DNA of 64,000 bases from Streptomyces sp. NBC_01244 (GCF_035987325.1 NZ_CP108488.1:3906001-3970000); one strand, 5' to 3'. Positions 17,336-28,859 are shown, numbered from the stretch's first letter. A program made the numbers and translations. The notes: a model not told the origin generated them from the letters alone.

Positions 17336-17407
17336 TCCCCTGTGGTGTAATTGGCAGCACTGAGGCTTTTGGTGCCTTATGTTCGGGTTCGAGTCCTGAC
17401 AGGGGAG
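17336..17407 (+). tRNA. tRNA-Gln (anticodon TTG)
   Basis: A full cloverleaf folds: 7-bp acceptor TCCCCTG/CAGGGGA, 3-bp D stem GTG/CAC, anticodon stem GAGGC/GCCTT with loop TTTTGGT (anticodon TTG at 17369-17371), and T stem-loop TCGGG-TTCGAGT-CCTGA. The discriminator base is G. CCA is not encoded. It reads CAA, a minor codon in this genome, and lies immediately upstream of glmU. Confidence 0.95.
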
Positions 17408-17417
17408 CGCACGGTCC

Positions 17418-17444
17418 GGGTCCTGACTTTCACAGTCGGGACCC
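17418..17444 (+). terminator. Terminator after tRNA-Gln
   Basis: 11-bp stem with one G-T wobble (17418-17428 with 17434-17444), loop TTCAC, starting 10 nt after the tRNA. Confidence 0.75.
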
Positions 17445-17515
17445 ACCCTCGTTTAGGGCCTTAAACCCACCGGTATCCTTCACGGGTCCACCACCCGAAG
17501 CCGAAGGGCACACCC

Positions 17516-18964
17516 GTGAGCGCCAACCGCCCGGCAGCCGTCGTCGTACTCGCAGCGGGTGAAGGCACCCGCATGAAGTCGGCCACACCCAAGGTTCTGC
17601 ACGAGATCAGCGGGCGCTCGCTCGTCGGTCACGTCGTCGCCGCCTCCCGCGAGCTGGACCCCACCCACCTCGTCGTCGTCGTCGGGCACGCCCGCGAGCA
17701 GGTCACCGCGCACCTCGCCGCGATCGACGCCGACGTCCGCACGGCAGTCCAGTACGAGCAGAACGGCACCGGGCACGCCGTCCGGATGGCCCTCGAAGAG
17801 CTCGCCGCCGACCGGCCCGCCGGCACCGTGGTCGTCGTCTGCGGCGACACGCCGCTGCTGACCGGCGAGACCCTGGCCGCGCTGACGGCCACGCACGAGG
17901 CCGACGGCAACGCCGTCACCGTGCTGACCGCCGAGGTCCCCGACTCCACCGGGTACGGCCGGATCATCCGCGGCGCCGACGGCGCGGTCACCGCCATCGT
18001 CGAGCACAAGGACGCGACCGACGCCCAGCGCGCCATCCGCGAGATCAACTCCGGGGTCTTCGCCTTCGACGGCGCCCTCCTTGTCGACGCCCTCGGCAAG
18101 GTCCGCACCGACAACAGCCAGGGCGAGGAGTACCTCACCGACGTGCTCGGCATCCTGCGCGAGGCCGGCCACCGCGTCGGCGCGGCCGTGGGCGCGGACC
18201 ACCGGCAGATCCTCGGGATCAACAACCGGGTCCAGCTCGCCGAGGCCCGCGCACTGCTGAACGCCCGCCTGCTGGAGCGCGCCATGCTCGCCGGCGTGAC
18301 GATCGTCGACCCGGCGAGCACCCTCGTCGACGTGACGGTGACTTTCGGCCAGGACGCGATCGTGCACCCCGGCACCCAGCTGCTCGGCACCACGCACATC
18401 GCCGAGCGGGCCGAGGTCGGCCCCAACACCCGCCTGAAGGACACGCACGTGGGCGCGGGCGCCCGCGTGGACAACACGGTGGCGGACACCGCCGTCGTCG
18501 GCGCCTCGGCGAGCGTCGGCCCCTTCGCGTACCTGCGTCCGGGCACGAACCTGGGCGCGAAGGCCAAGGCCGGCACGTACGTGGAGATGAAGAACGCCAC
18601 GATCGGCGAGGGCACCAAGGTCCCGCACCTGTCCTACGTCGGCGACGCGACGATCGGCGAGTACACGAACATCGGCGCCGCCAGCGTGTTCGTCAACTAC
18701 GACGGCGAGCACAAGCACCACACGACCGTCGGCTCACACTGCAAGACGGGTTCGGACAACATGTTTGTGGCTCCCGTCACCATCGGGGACGGCGCCTACA
18801 CGGCCGCCGGCTCCGTGATCACCAAGGACGTGCCGCCCGGCGCCCTGGCCGTGGCCCGTGGCCAGCAGCGGAATATCGAGGGCTGGGTGGCCCGCAAGCG
18901 TCCGGGAAGCGCGGCCGCGACCGCGGCCCAGTCGGCGGTCCACGAGGACTCCGCCGAACGCTGA
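17516..18964 (+). CDS. glmU: Bifunctional UDP-GlcNAc pyrophosphorylase / GlcN-1-P acetyltransferase
   Basis: Makes UDP-N-acetylglucosamine for peptidoglycan. The N-terminal uridyltransferase domain has LAAGEGTRMKSATPKVLHEI, the QNGTGHAV uracil-binding motif and GDTPLLTGET. The C-terminal left-handed beta-helix shows hexapeptide repeats and the acetyltransferase active-site stretch KVPHLSYVGDATIG, followed by NYDGEHKHHTTVG. At 482 residues it is of normal length. The GTG start follows GAAGGG with normal spacing. It lies 133 bp upstream of prs, the usual actinobacterial glmU-prs arrangement. Confidence 0.97.
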   Translation: MSANRPAAVVVLAAGEGTRMKSATPKVLHEISGRSLVGHVVAASRELDPTHLVVVVGHAREQVTAHLAAIDADVRTAVQYEQNGTGHAVRMALEELAADRPAGTVVVVCGDTPLLTGETLAALTATHEADGNAVTVLTAEVPDSTGYGRIIRGADGAVTAIVEHKDATDAQRAIREINSGVFAFDGALLVDALGKVRTDNSQGEEYLTDVLGILREAGHRVGAAVGADHRQILGINNRVQLAEARALLNARLLERAMLAGVTIVDPASTLVDVTVTFGQDAIVHPGTQLLGTTHIAERAEVGPNTRLKDTHVGAGARVDNTVADTAVVGASASVGPFAYLRPGTNLGAKAKAGTYVEMKNATIGEGTKVPHLSYVGDATIGEYTNIGAASVFVNYDGEHKHHTTVGSHCKTGSDNMFVAPVTIGDGAYTAAGSVITKDVPPGALAVARGQQRNIEGWVARKRPGSAAATAAQSAVHEDSAER

Positions 18965-19097
18965 GGTGAACTGACCGGAAACGGCTACGCCCGAGACGGC
19001 GTACCGTGATACGTGAACGCAATTCGGCTGGCTCACCGTGTGCGGGACGGACGCACATGGGGGCGAGCAGCTTTCCCACGTCTGAGGAGACAGTGCT

Positions 19098-20075
19098 GTG
19101 ACCGGGATCAAGACGACCGGCGAGAAGAAGCTGATGCTCTTCTCCGGCCGCGCCCACCCCGAGCTGGCCGAGGAGGTCGCGCACCAGCTCGGTGTCGGCC
19201 TCGTGCCGACCAAGGCTTTCGACTTCGCGAACGGCGAGATCTACGTCCGATTCCAGGAGTCGGCGCGTGGCGCGGACTGCTTCCTGATCCAGAGCCACAC
19301 GGCTCCGATCAACAAGTGGATCATGGAGCAGCTGATCATGATCGACGCGCTCAAGCGCGCGTCGGCACGCTCCATCACCGTGATCGTCCCGTCCTACGGG
19401 TACGCCCGCCAGGACAAGAAGCACAAGGGCCGCGAGCCGATCTCGGCCCGCCTGGTCGCGGACCTGCTGAAGACCGCGGGTGCGGACCGCATCCTCACGG
19501 TCGATCTGCACACCGACCAGATCCAGGGCTTCTTCGACGGCCCGGTCGACCACCTTTCGGCCCTGTCGGTCCTCGCGGACTACGTCGGCGCCAAGGTCGA
19601 CCGCTCCAAGCTGACGATCGTCTCCCCGGACGCCGGCCGCGTACGCGTCGCCGACCGCTGGTGCGACCGTCTGGACGCGCCGCTGGCGATCGTCCACAAG
19701 CGCCGTGACAAGGACGTCGCCAACCAGGTGACCGTCCACGAGGTCGTCGGTGAGGTCAAGGGCCGCGTCTGCGTCCTGGTCGACGACATGATCGACACGG
19801 GTGGCACCATCTGCGCCGCCGCCGACGCGCTCTTCGCGCACGGCGCGGAGGACGTCATCGTGACGGCCACGCACGGCATCCTGTCGGGCCCGGCCGCCGA
19901 CCGCCTGAAGAACTCCAAGGTCAGCGAGTTCGTGTTCACGAACACCCTGCCGGACCCGTCCGACCTGGAGCTCGACAAGATCACGGTGCTCTCCATCGCC
20001 CCGATGATCGCCCGCGCCGTGCGCGAGGTCTTCGAGGACGGCTCGGTCACCAGCCTGTTCGAAGAGCAGCAGTAA
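19098..20075 (+). CDS. prs: Ribose-phosphate pyrophosphokinase (PRPP synthetase, 325 aa)
   Basis: Makes PRPP from ribose 5-phosphate and ATP for nucleotide, His and Trp synthesis. Diagnostic stretches are FANGEIYVRFQESARG, the catalytic flexible loop PSYGYARQDKKHKGREPISA, TVDLHTDQIQGFF, and the PRPP-binding loop VCVLVDDMIDTGGT. The GTG start has GAGGAGA 7 nt upstream. The gene ends 16 nt before a hairpin terminator. Confidence 0.97.
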   Translation: MTGIKTTGEKKLMLFSGRAHPELAEEVAHQLGVGLVPTKAFDFANGEIYVRFQESARGADCFLIQSHTAPINKWIMEQLIMIDALKRASARSITVIVPSYGYARQDKKHKGREPISARLVADLLKTAGADRILTVDLHTDQIQGFFDGPVDHLSALSVLADYVGAKVDRSKLTIVSPDAGRVRVADRWCDRLDAPLAIVHKRRDKDVANQVTVHEVVGEVKGRVCVLVDDMIDTGGTICAAADALFAHGAEDVIVTATHGILSGPAADRLKNSKVSEFVFTNTLPDPSDLELDKITVLSIAPMIARAVREVFEDGSVTSLFEEQQ

Positions 20076-20091
20076 GCACCTCCGCACTGTG

Positions 20092-20110
20092 CTGACTCCT
20101 TTGGGGTCAG
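20092..20110 (+). terminator. Rho-independent terminator of prs
   Basis: 8-bp stem CTGACTCC/GGGGTCAG (one wobble) with a TTT loop, followed by ATCATTTTT. This is one of the few terminators in the window with a clear T tract. Confidence 0.85.
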
Positions 20111-20117
20111 ATCATTT

Positions 20118-20177
20118 TTGGGTACGGCCTCCCCGCCGGGTACACTCCTTGAGTTGCTCGGCGAGGGAGGCCGTACC
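20118..20177 (+). promoter_or_regulatory. Predicted rplY promoter within a 13-bp inverted repeat
   Basis: TTGGGT (20118-20123) and TACACT (20141-20146) are separated by 17 bp, a good vegetative promoter. The -10 sits in the loop of a perfect 13-bp inverted repeat (20121-20133 with 20165-20177). A transcript starting near 20153 would carry only the right arm; one reading through from prs would form the whole hairpin. Confidence 0.55.
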
Positions 20178-20283
20178 TGTTTTCCACAGGTGTGGATGCT
20201 CCGTTATCGACGCGCTCTTCGTAGCAGGCCGTGTTCCGGCCGGGTGACTGTCGTCCATTTCCGTCACCCCACGAGGAGTGAGC

Positions 20284-20859
20284 ATGTCCGAGATCAAGCT
20301 TGCCGCGAAGGTCCGCGAAAACTTCGGCAAGGGCTCTGCCCGCCAGGCCCGCCGTGACGCCCTGACCCCCGCGGTCATCTACGGCCACGGCACCGACCCG
20401 AAGCACGTCAACGTGGACGCCCACGCCCTCCAGCTGGCGCTGCGCACCCCGAACGTCCTGCTCTCCCTGGACATCGAGGGCGCCGGCACCGAGCTGGTCA
20501 TCCCGAAGGCCGTTCAGAAGCACCCGCTGAAGCGTTCGATCTCCCACGTCGACTTCCTGATCGTCAAGAAGGGCGAGAAGGTCACCGTCGACGTCGCGAT
20601 CGTCACCGAGGGCGAGCTGGCCCCGGGCGGCAACATGCTGGAGACCCTCCAGAACACCATCTCCGTCGAGGCCGAGGCCACGCACATCCCGACCGAGGTC
20701 ACCGTCTCGATCGCGGGCCTGGAGGCCGGTGCCACCATCACCGCCTCCGACCTGGTCCTGCCGGCCGGCACCACGCTGGCCGTCGACGGCGACATCGCCG
20801 TCCTGCAGGTCATCGGCGCGGGCGCCGAGGAGCCGGCCGCCGAGGGCACCGAGGCCTGA
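20284..20859 (+). CDS. rplY: Ribosomal protein bL25, CTC family (191 aa)
   Basis: Binds 5S rRNA in the large subunit. The N-terminal L25 domain starts [24 protein letters not shown] and includes PAVIYGHG. The C-terminal TL5/CTC beta domain follows from about residue 95 ([18 protein letters not shown]). The tail is Glu/Ala-rich. ATG 20284 is favoured by GAGGAG 6 nt upstream; the GTG two codons earlier is too close to it. It has its own predicted promoter and a strong terminator behind. Confidence 0.95.
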   Translation: MSEIKLAAKVRENFGKGSARQARRDALTPAVIYGHGTDPKHVNVDAHALQLALRTPNVLLSLDIEGAGTELVIPKAVQKHPLKRSISHVDFLIVKKGEKVTVDVAIVTEGELAPGGNMLETLQNTISVEAEATHIPTEVTVSIAGLEAGATITASDLVLPAGTTLAVDGDIAVLQVIGAGAEEPAAEGTEA

Positions 20860-20889
20860 GCCTCGCGCCTCCCCCTCAGCACTTGCTGA

Positions 20890-20930
20890 ACGACCGCCGT
20901 CCGGCTCCACTGGAGCGGGACGGCGGTCGT
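20890..20930 (+). terminator. Terminator between rplY and pth
   Basis: Perfect 13-bp stem (20890-20902 with 20918-20930) with a second 5-bp stem nested in its loop. It ends 20 nt before the pth start, so some read-through is needed unless pth has its own promoter. Confidence 0.8.
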
Positions 20931-20950
20931 CTTCGTATAAGGAGCTTTTG

Positions 20951-21541
20951 ATGTCGGACGACGCGGCGCCCTGGCTGATCGTGGGTCTCGGGAACCCGGG
21001 TGCGGAGTACGCGGGCAACCGCCACAACATCGGTTTCATGGTGGCCGACCTGCTGGCGGAGCGGATGCGCGGCAAGTTCAAGGCGCACAAGGCGCGCGCC
21101 CAGGTGGTCGAGGGCCGGATGGGCCCGCCGGGACCGCTGAACCGGCGCGTGGTGCTGGCCAAGCCCATGTCGTTCATGAACCTGTCCGGCGGCCCGGTGA
21201 CGGCGCTGCGGGACTTCTACAAGGTGCCGCTGGACCGGATCATCGCGGTCCACGACGAGCTGGACATCGACTACCCGACGCTGCGGCTGAAGCTGGGCGG
21301 CGGGGACAACGGCCACAACGGCCTGAAGTCGATGACCAAGTCGATGGGCCCGGACTACCACCGGGTGCGCTGCGGCATCGGCCGACCGCCCGGCCGGATG
21401 CAGGTCGCCGACTTCGTCCTGAAGGACTTCTCCTCCACGGAGCGCAAGGAGCTGGACTGGTTCGTCGACCGTTCGGCGGACGCCGTGGAGTGCCTGATCC
21501 AGGAGGGCCTGGAGCGCGCGCAGTCCACGTACAACAGTTAG
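20951..21541 (+). CDS. pth: Peptidyl-tRNA hydrolase (196 aa)
   Basis: Cleaves peptidyl-tRNA released by stalled ribosomes. The catalytic set is visible: [18 protein letters not shown] holds the active Asn and His, [12 protein letters not shown] follows, and the Asp lies in AVHDELDI. The C-terminus reads QSTYNS. AAGGAG lies 7 nt upstream of the ATG. The stop codon falls inside a short tandem repeat. Confidence 0.97.
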   Translation: MSDDAAPWLIVGLGNPGAEYAGNRHNIGFMVADLLAERMRGKFKAHKARAQVVEGRMGPPGPLNRRVVLAKPMSFMNLSGGPVTALRDFYKVPLDRIIAVHDELDIDYPTLRLKLGGGDNGHNGLKSMTKSMGPDYHRVRCGIGRPPGRMQVADFVLKDFSSTERKELDWFVDRSADAVECLIQEGLERAQSTYNS

Positions 21542-21577
21542 AGGGGCCAACAGTTGGAGGGGCCAACAGTTGGACGC
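21532..21577. repeat. 16-nt tandem repeat spanning the pth stop codon
   Basis: Three head-to-tail copies (21532-21547, 21548-21563, partial 21564-21577) of CAACAGTTRGAGGGGC. The first includes the last codons and TAG stop of pth; later copies have G in place of A and so lack the stop. Confidence 0.85.
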
Positions 21578-21580
21578 GCA

Positions 21581-21616
21581 AGAGGGCCCGCACACCGTCC
21601 GGTGTGCGGGCCCTCT
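21581..21616. terminator. Bidirectional terminator between pth and ppc
   Basis: Perfect 16-bp stem with a GTCC tetraloop (21581-21596 / 21601-21616) between converging genes, 18 nt past the ppc stop codon. Confidence 0.9.
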
Positions 21617-21634
21617 GCCGTGCCGTACGAAACC

Positions 21635-24400
<2,766 letters not shown>

Positions 24401-24763
24401 AGGTGCGGCTCCTTGCAGTGTTTCGAGCGCTACTGGGAGGTGGGCCCCGGATACGCGCGGTGGTGCCCGCCCGGACCTGGGTCCGGCGGTGCCACCGCTT
24501 CCTGATGCGCAGCTCGGGCTGCCCGTGCGGACCGCGCTGTCCGACGACACCAGGATAGGTGGCCCGTACCGGTGACCAGGCCCGTGTGTCACCAGGCGGG
24601 ACGACGGCCCCGCGGCCCGGGCCGATGGACCCGGCTGCGGGCGCGCTCCTCTTGCCCCGCGGGGGACCTTTGCCATACTTACGTTGCCGTAGGTTACGCA
24701 CCCGTAGGGATGTGTGGCCGGGCGGCGCGCCTGCCGACTCCCTCACCCTCAGGGGACACACCT
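24401..24763. promoter_or_regulatory. Divergent ppc / desaturase control region
   Basis: 363 bp without a credible gene. The ppc-proximal 260 bp shows nothing I can name. The desaturase-proximal part carries two tandem operator-like repeats (listed separately) about 60-85 bp upstream of the desaturase start. Confidence 0.5.
24680..24706. promoter_or_regulatory. Two tandem TACG-N4-CGTA operators upstream of the desaturase
   Basis: TACG-TTGC-CGTA (24680-24691) and TACG-CACC-CGTA (24695-24706) lie 15 bp centre to centre within a 15-bp direct repeat TTACGNNNCCGTAGG. The size and symmetry suit a TetR-family dimer, and a TetR gene is co-transcribed downstream. Confidence 0.65.
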
Positions 24764-25744
24764 ATGACCATCAGTCCCGACGTGATCGAGGACGCCTCGG
24801 CGTCTTCCGGCGCGTCCGTGCCGTCCGCGACCCTCGGCGGTGAGAGCAAGCGGTCCGTGGAGCAGATCGCGCTGCTGCTGTTCATCACCGTCCCCTTCCT
24901 CGCACTGCTGGTGGCGCTTCCGCTCGCCTGGGGCTGGGGGGTGAGCTGGCTGGACGTGGGCCTGATGGTCTTCATGTACTTCCTGGCCTGCCACGGCATC
25001 ACCATCGGCTTCCACCGCTACTTCACGCACGGTTCCTTCAAGGCGAAGCGGCCGCTGCGCATCGCCCTGGCGATCATGGGCTCGATGGCGGTCGAGGGAC
25101 CCCTGGTGCGCTGGGTGGCCGACCACCGCAAGCACCACAAGTACTCCGACCACGAGGGCGACCCGCATTCGCCGTGGCGCTTCGGCGAGACGGTGCCGGC
25201 CCTGATGAAGGGCCTGTGGTGGGCGCACATCGGATGGCTCTTCGACGAGGAGCAGACCGACCAGCAGAAGTACGCCCCGGACCTGATCAAGGACCCGGCG
25301 ATCCGCCGCATCTCGCGCGACTTCGTCTTCTGGACGATGTTCTCGCTGGCGCTGCCGCCGCTGGTGGGCGGTCTGGTGACGATGTCGTGGTGGGGCGCCT
25401 TCACGGCGTTCTTCTGGGGCTCCCTGGTCCGGGTCGCGCTGCTGCACCACGTGACGTGGTCGATCAACTCGATCTGCCACGCGGTCGGCAAGCGCCCGTT
25501 CAAGTCGCGCGACCGCTCCGGCAACGTGTGGTGGCTGGCGGTGCTGTCCTGCGGCGAGTCCTGGCACAACCTGCACCACGCCGACCCGACGTCCGCCCGG
25601 CACGGTGTGCTGCGCGGCCAGGTCGACTCCAGCGCACGGCTGATCCGCTGGTTCGAACAGCTGGGCTGGGCGTCCGACGTCCGCTGGCCGTCCGAGGCCC
25701 GCATCGACGCCCGACGCAAGGAAGAAGTGTCGAACGCGGCATGA
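24764..25744 (+). CDS. Acyl-CoA delta-9 fatty acid desaturase (326 aa)
   Basis: Membrane di-iron desaturase of the stearoyl-CoA type. All three histidine boxes are present: HRYFTHG, HRKHHKYSD and HNLHHADP. Hydrophobic pairs occur near residues 40-85 and 190-230. About 40 hydrophilic residues precede TM1. AGGGGA lies 7 nt upstream of the ATG. It introduces a double bond into acyl chains to adjust membrane fluidity. The stop codon overlaps the start of the TetR gene, and two operator-like repeats lie upstream, so the regulator probably controls this operon. Confidence 0.93.
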   Translation: MTISPDVIEDASASSGASVPSATLGGESKRSVEQIALLLFITVPFLALLVALPLAWGWGVSWLDVGLMVFMYFLACHGITIGFHRYFTHGSFKAKRPLRIALAIMGSMAVEGPLVRWVADHRKHHKYSDHEGDPHSPWRFGETVPALMKGLWWAHIGWLFDEEQTDQQKYAPDLIKDPAIRRISRDFVFWTMFSLALPPLVGGLVTMSWWGAFTAFFWGSLVRVALLHHVTWSINSICHAVGKRPFKSRDRSGNVWWLAVLSCGESWHNLHHADPTSARHGVLRGQVDSSARLIRWFEQLGWASDVRWPSEARIDARRKEEVSNAA

Positions 25745-26415
25745 TGGGGGACGTGGGAAACGACGGCAGCAGTTCCAGCAGCGAGAAGCCCAGGCGCAGC
25801 CGCCGGGTCCGGATGACGGGCGCCGAACGGCGTCAGCAACTGCTGGACATCGGCCGCACCCTGTTCGCCGAGAAGGGGTTCGAGGGCACGTCGGTGGAGG
25901 AGATCGCGGCGAAGGCCGGAGTCTCCAAGCCGGTGGTCTACGAGCACTTCGGCGGCAAGGAGGGCCTCTACGCGGTCGTCGTGGACCGCGAGATGCGCCA
26001 GCTGCTGGACGGGGTGACGGGCGCGCTGACGGCCGGGCACCCGCGGGAACTGCTGGAGCAGGCGGCGTTCGCGCTGCTGGACTACATCGAGAACTACACG
26101 GACGGTTTCCGGATCCTGGTCCGTGACTCCCCCGTGGCCCAGTCGACGGGCACCTTCGCCTCGCTGATCAGCGATATCGCCACGCAGGTCGAGGACATCC
26201 TCGGTCTTGAGTTCAAGGCCCGCGGCTTCGACCCGAAGCTGGCCCCGCTGTACGCGCAGGCGCTGGTCGGGATGGTCGCGCTGACCGGGCAGTGGTGGCT
26301 GGAGACGCGCCAGCCGAAGAAGGCCGAGGTGGCGGCGCACCTGGTGAACCTGTCCTGGCACGGACTGGAGAACCTGGAGGCGAAGCCGCGGCTGGTGGGC
26401 CACCGCAAGAAGTGA
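25741..26415 (+). CDS. TetR-family regulator of the desaturase operon (224 aa)
   Basis: The N-terminal TetR HTH reads RRQQLLDIGRTLFAEKGFEGTSVEEIAAKAGVSKPVVYEHFGGKEGLYA, preceded by a basic Ser-rich arm. The C-terminal ligand domain has a DGFRILVRDSP segment common among lipid-related TetR proteins. The first ATG overlaps the desaturase stop (ATGA). An ATG at 25744 and a GTG at 25753 (behind GGGGGA) are alternative starts, so the N-terminus is uncertain by a few residues. The likely ligand is an acyl-CoA or fatty acid, by context only. Confidence 0.9.
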   Translation: MMGDVGNDGSSSSSEKPRRSRRVRMTGAERRQQLLDIGRTLFAEKGFEGTSVEEIAAKAGVSKPVVYEHFGGKEGLYAVVVDREMRQLLDGVTGALTAGHPRELLEQAAFALLDYIENYTDGFRILVRDSPVAQSTGTFASLISDIATQVEDILGLEFKARGFDPKLAPLYAQALVGMVALTGQWWLETRQPKKAEVAAHLVNLSWHGLENLEAKPRLVGHRKK

Positions 26416-26458
26416 GCGCGCCCGCCCGTTCGCGGTGCGTGAGCGGGACGTCGCACCT

Positions 26459-26487
26459 GGTGCCCGGGGCCCGAGGCCCCGGGCACC
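26459..26487 (+). terminator. Terminator of the desaturase/TetR operon
   Basis: Perfect 13-bp GC stem with a CGA triloop (26459-26471 / 26475-26487), 43 nt past the TetR stop codon. Confidence 0.85.
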
Positions 26488-26527
26488 GCTGCGTTCTGAA
26501 CGTGATCAAAATAGCGCGCTTAATGTC

Positions 26528-26555
26528 TAGACAACACGCGTCACACAGGTAGTCT
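26528..26555 (+). promoter_or_regulatory. Candidate promoter of the FG-GAP protein gene
   Basis: TAGACA (26528-26533) and TAGTCT (26550-26555), 16 bp apart, in an AT-richer patch. The -35 overlaps the palindrome GTCTAGAC. Confidence 0.4.
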
Positions 26556-26661
26556 TCGGTAACTCCCGGGGGGGAATGCCGTCTCACGTGCAGCGCAGCA
26601 CTGCCGCGCGCCGTGGACGAGATCGTTCAGCCCGGTTTCGCCTGACTACCAGGGAGACCTC

Positions 26662-28386
26662 TTGTCTTTCATGCGCTCCTCGCGCTCCGGCCGCATCGCG
26701 GCCTGCACCGCCCTCGCCCTCGCGGCGGGCATGCTCCTTTCCGGCACCTCGGCCTCGGCCGCCGAGAAGCCGATCCCCACGCCGAAGGTCGAGCGGCCCA
26801 AGACCGACGACCGCGCCACGGGCGTCCGGCCGAAGGCCCCGTCGTCCAAGGCCGCGGCCCGTACGGCGGCGGCGGCCTCGCTGACGCCGCTGTTCGACGC
26901 GGACGGTGACGGCTGGTCCGACATCCTGTACCGCGGGCTCAACGACTCGTCGTACCTGAAGACCTTCGACGGTAAGCCCGACCCGGAGTACTACGTCGAT
27001 GGCGCGGGCTACGACGGGGACTTCAAGGACGTCGTCCCCGCCGGCGACCTCAACCGCGACGGGCAGCCCGAGCTGCTGACGCTCTCCGTCGCCGGCAAGC
27101 TGTCCCTCCTGTCGGCGAACACCGGCGGTACCTACCGCACCGGCTGGTCCGGCAACGGCTGGAACATCTACAACAAGGTCGTCGGTGTCGGCGACGTGAC
27201 CGGCGACGGCAACGCGGACCTGCTGGCCCGCACGTACGCGGGCTCCCTGTACCTGTACCCGGGCAACGGCACGGCCGGCTCGGGCAGCCCGTACGGCGCC
27301 CGCATCTCCCTCGGCGGCGGCTGGAACGGCTTCTCCCAGATCGTCGGCGGCGGCGGCGACTTCAACGCCGACGGCCGTGCCGACCTGCTGGCGGCCACGC
27401 CCGGCGGCACGCTCTACGTGTACCCGGGCAAGGCCGGCGGCGGCTTCGGCGACCGGATCAAGAGCGGCACCGGCTGGAACATGTACAACCAGCTCCTGGT
27501 GCTGACCAACAACTCCGGCGGCAACTGGCTCGTGGGCCGCGACACGAGCGGCAAGACGTGGACCTACCCGTCGAACGGCGCCGGCCGCTTCGGCGACCGC
27601 CAGCTGATGGGTACCGGCTGGGAGTACGAGAACCTGATCTCCGGCCAGGGCGGCGTGCCCGCGCACGGCCGCGCCGAGGTGGGCGGCCGCACCGGGGCAG
27701 GCGCCCTCTACTGGTACAGCGGCAGGATGAACGGCGGCTTCGCCGACCGTCAGATGGTCCTGGGCAACGGCGAGGCGCCGGTCAACCAGGTCGGCATTGC
27801 CCTGGCCTCCTCCTTCAACGCCACGAACGACGCCCAGTGGCTCATGTGGGGCGGCGGCAAGCTCTACATCGGCGACCACTACCTGGGCGCCGGCTGGGAC
27901 ATCTACAACTCCCTCACCGGCGTGGGCGACATCAACGGCGACGGCTACGGCGACCTGCTGGCCCGCGACAAGTCCAACGTGCTGTGGCTCTACCCGAGCT
28001 GGGGCAACGGCTACCAGTTCCGCGACCGCGTCCGCCTCGGCGCCGGCTGGGGCATCTACAACAAGCTCCTCGGCGCCGGCGACGTGACCGGCGACGGCCG
28101 CGCGGACCTGCTCGCCCGCGGTACCGACGGCACGCTGTGGGTCTACCCGGGCAACGGCACGGCCGGCTTCGGCGACCGCGTCAAGATCGGCGCCAGCGGC
28201 TGGAACGGCCTGAAGAAGCTGGCCGCGGTCGGCGACATCACCGGTGACGGCCGCACCGACCTCGTCGGCGTCAACTCCGCCGGCACCGCGTTCGTGTACA
28301 AGGCGACGGGCCTCAAGGGCCTGAACACCTTCCAGGGCAACACCTCCATCGGTGGCGGCTGGAACACCTACGTGGAACTGTTCTGA
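26662..28386 (+). CDS. Secreted FG-GAP/VCBS-repeat protein (574 aa)
   Basis: A Sec-type signal peptide (basic MRSSRSGR, hydrophobic core, SASAAEK cleavage region) is followed by a charged, Lys/Pro-rich linker to about residue 75. The rest is a beta-propeller-like array of FG-GAP/VCBS repeats carrying Ca-binding motifs of the form GDxxGDGxxDLLAR. About nine units show the GWNxYN motif between blades. No catalytic domain is fused. The TTG at 26662 is preferred because AGGGAG lies 5 nt upstream; the ATG three codons later is too far from it. The likely location is extracellular or the cell wall; the ligand is unknown. Confidence 0.88.
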   Translation: MSFMRSSRSGRIAACTALALAAGMLLSGTSASAAEKPIPTPKVERPKTDDRATGVRPKAPSSKAAARTAAAASLTPLFDADGDGWSDILYRGLNDSSYLKTFDGKPDPEYYVDGAGYDGDFKDVVPAGDLNRDGQPELLTLSVAGKLSLLSANTGGTYRTGWSGNGWNIYNKVVGVGDVTGDGNADLLARTYAGSLYLYPGNGTAGSGSPYGARISLGGGWNGFSQIVGGGGDFNADGRADLLAATPGGTLYVYPGKAGGGFGDRIKSGTGWNMYNQLLVLTNNSGGNWLVGRDTSGKTWTYPSNGAGRFGDRQLMGTGWEYENLISGQGGVPAHGRAEVGGRTGAGALYWYSGRMNGGFADRQMVLGNGEAPVNQVGIALASSFNATNDAQWLMWGGGKLYIGDHYLGAGWDIYNSLTGVGDINGDGYGDLLARDKSNVLWLYPSWGNGYQFRDRVRLGAGWGIYNKLLGAGDVTGDGRADLLARGTDGTLWVYPGNGTAGFGDRVKIGASGWNGLKKLAAVGDITGDGRTDLVGVNSAGTAFVYKATGLKGLNTFQGNTSIGGGWNTYVELF

Positions 28387-28400
28387 TCGGTTCCGCCCGT

Positions 28401-28446
28401 ACGAAGGCGCCCCGTCACCGGATCTCCGGTGGCGGGGCGCCTTCGT
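28401..28446. terminator. Bidirectional terminator (FG-GAP gene / VOC gene)
   Basis: About 20-22 bp stem with a single wobble (28401-28422 / 28425-28446) and a very short apex, between converging genes. Confidence 0.88.
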
Positions 28447-28461
28447 ATGCGCCGTGGCGGT

Positions 28462-28857
28462 TCAGCGGCCGACGCGCCGCGGGGTGTGCCGTTCCGGGCC
28501 GTGCGGTTCCAAGAACTCCAGCCGGTTGCCCACCGGATCCTCGGAGTAGAAGCGGTGGTGGCCCGGGAGGGCGTCGTCCCAGACGACCTTCGCGCCCCGC
28601 TCCCGAAGTCTGCTCGCGTAGGCCTCGATGCCATCCACCCTGAGCCCCGGGTGCGCCTTGCGGGCGGGGTGGAAGTCCTCCTCGATGCCGAGGTGGAGCC
28701 GGACCGGACCGGCGGCGAACCAGCAGCCGCCGCGCGCCGCGAGCACCGGCGGCTTGGGGATCTCGGTCATGCCGAGCACCTCGGTGTAATAGGCCCGCAG
28801 CCGGTCCTCCGAGCCGGGCGGGGCGGCGAGCTGGACGTGGTCGACTCCGGCGAGCAT
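28462..28857 (-). CDS. VOC (glyoxalase/bleomycin-resistance) superfamily protein (131 aa)
   Basis: One VOC fold built of two beta-alpha-beta-beta-beta modules: AGVDHVQLAAPPG with the first metal-ligand position (His), RLHLGIEED, KAHPGLRVDG, RFYSEDPVGNRLEFLEPH with the Glu ligand. Substrate unknown; the chemistry could be isomerase, lyase or dioxygenase. It starts 2 nt after the tam stop, so it belongs to the TamR-controlled operon and may act on a related small acid or remove a side product. Confidence 0.85.
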   Translation of the reverse strand: MLAGVDHVQLAAPPGSEDRLRAYYTEVLGMTEIPKPPVLAARGGCWFAAGPVRLHLGIEEDFHPARKAHPGLRVDGIEAYASRLRERGAKVVWDDALPGHHRFYSEDPVGNRLEFLEPHGPERHTPRRVGR

Positions 28858-28859
28858 GT

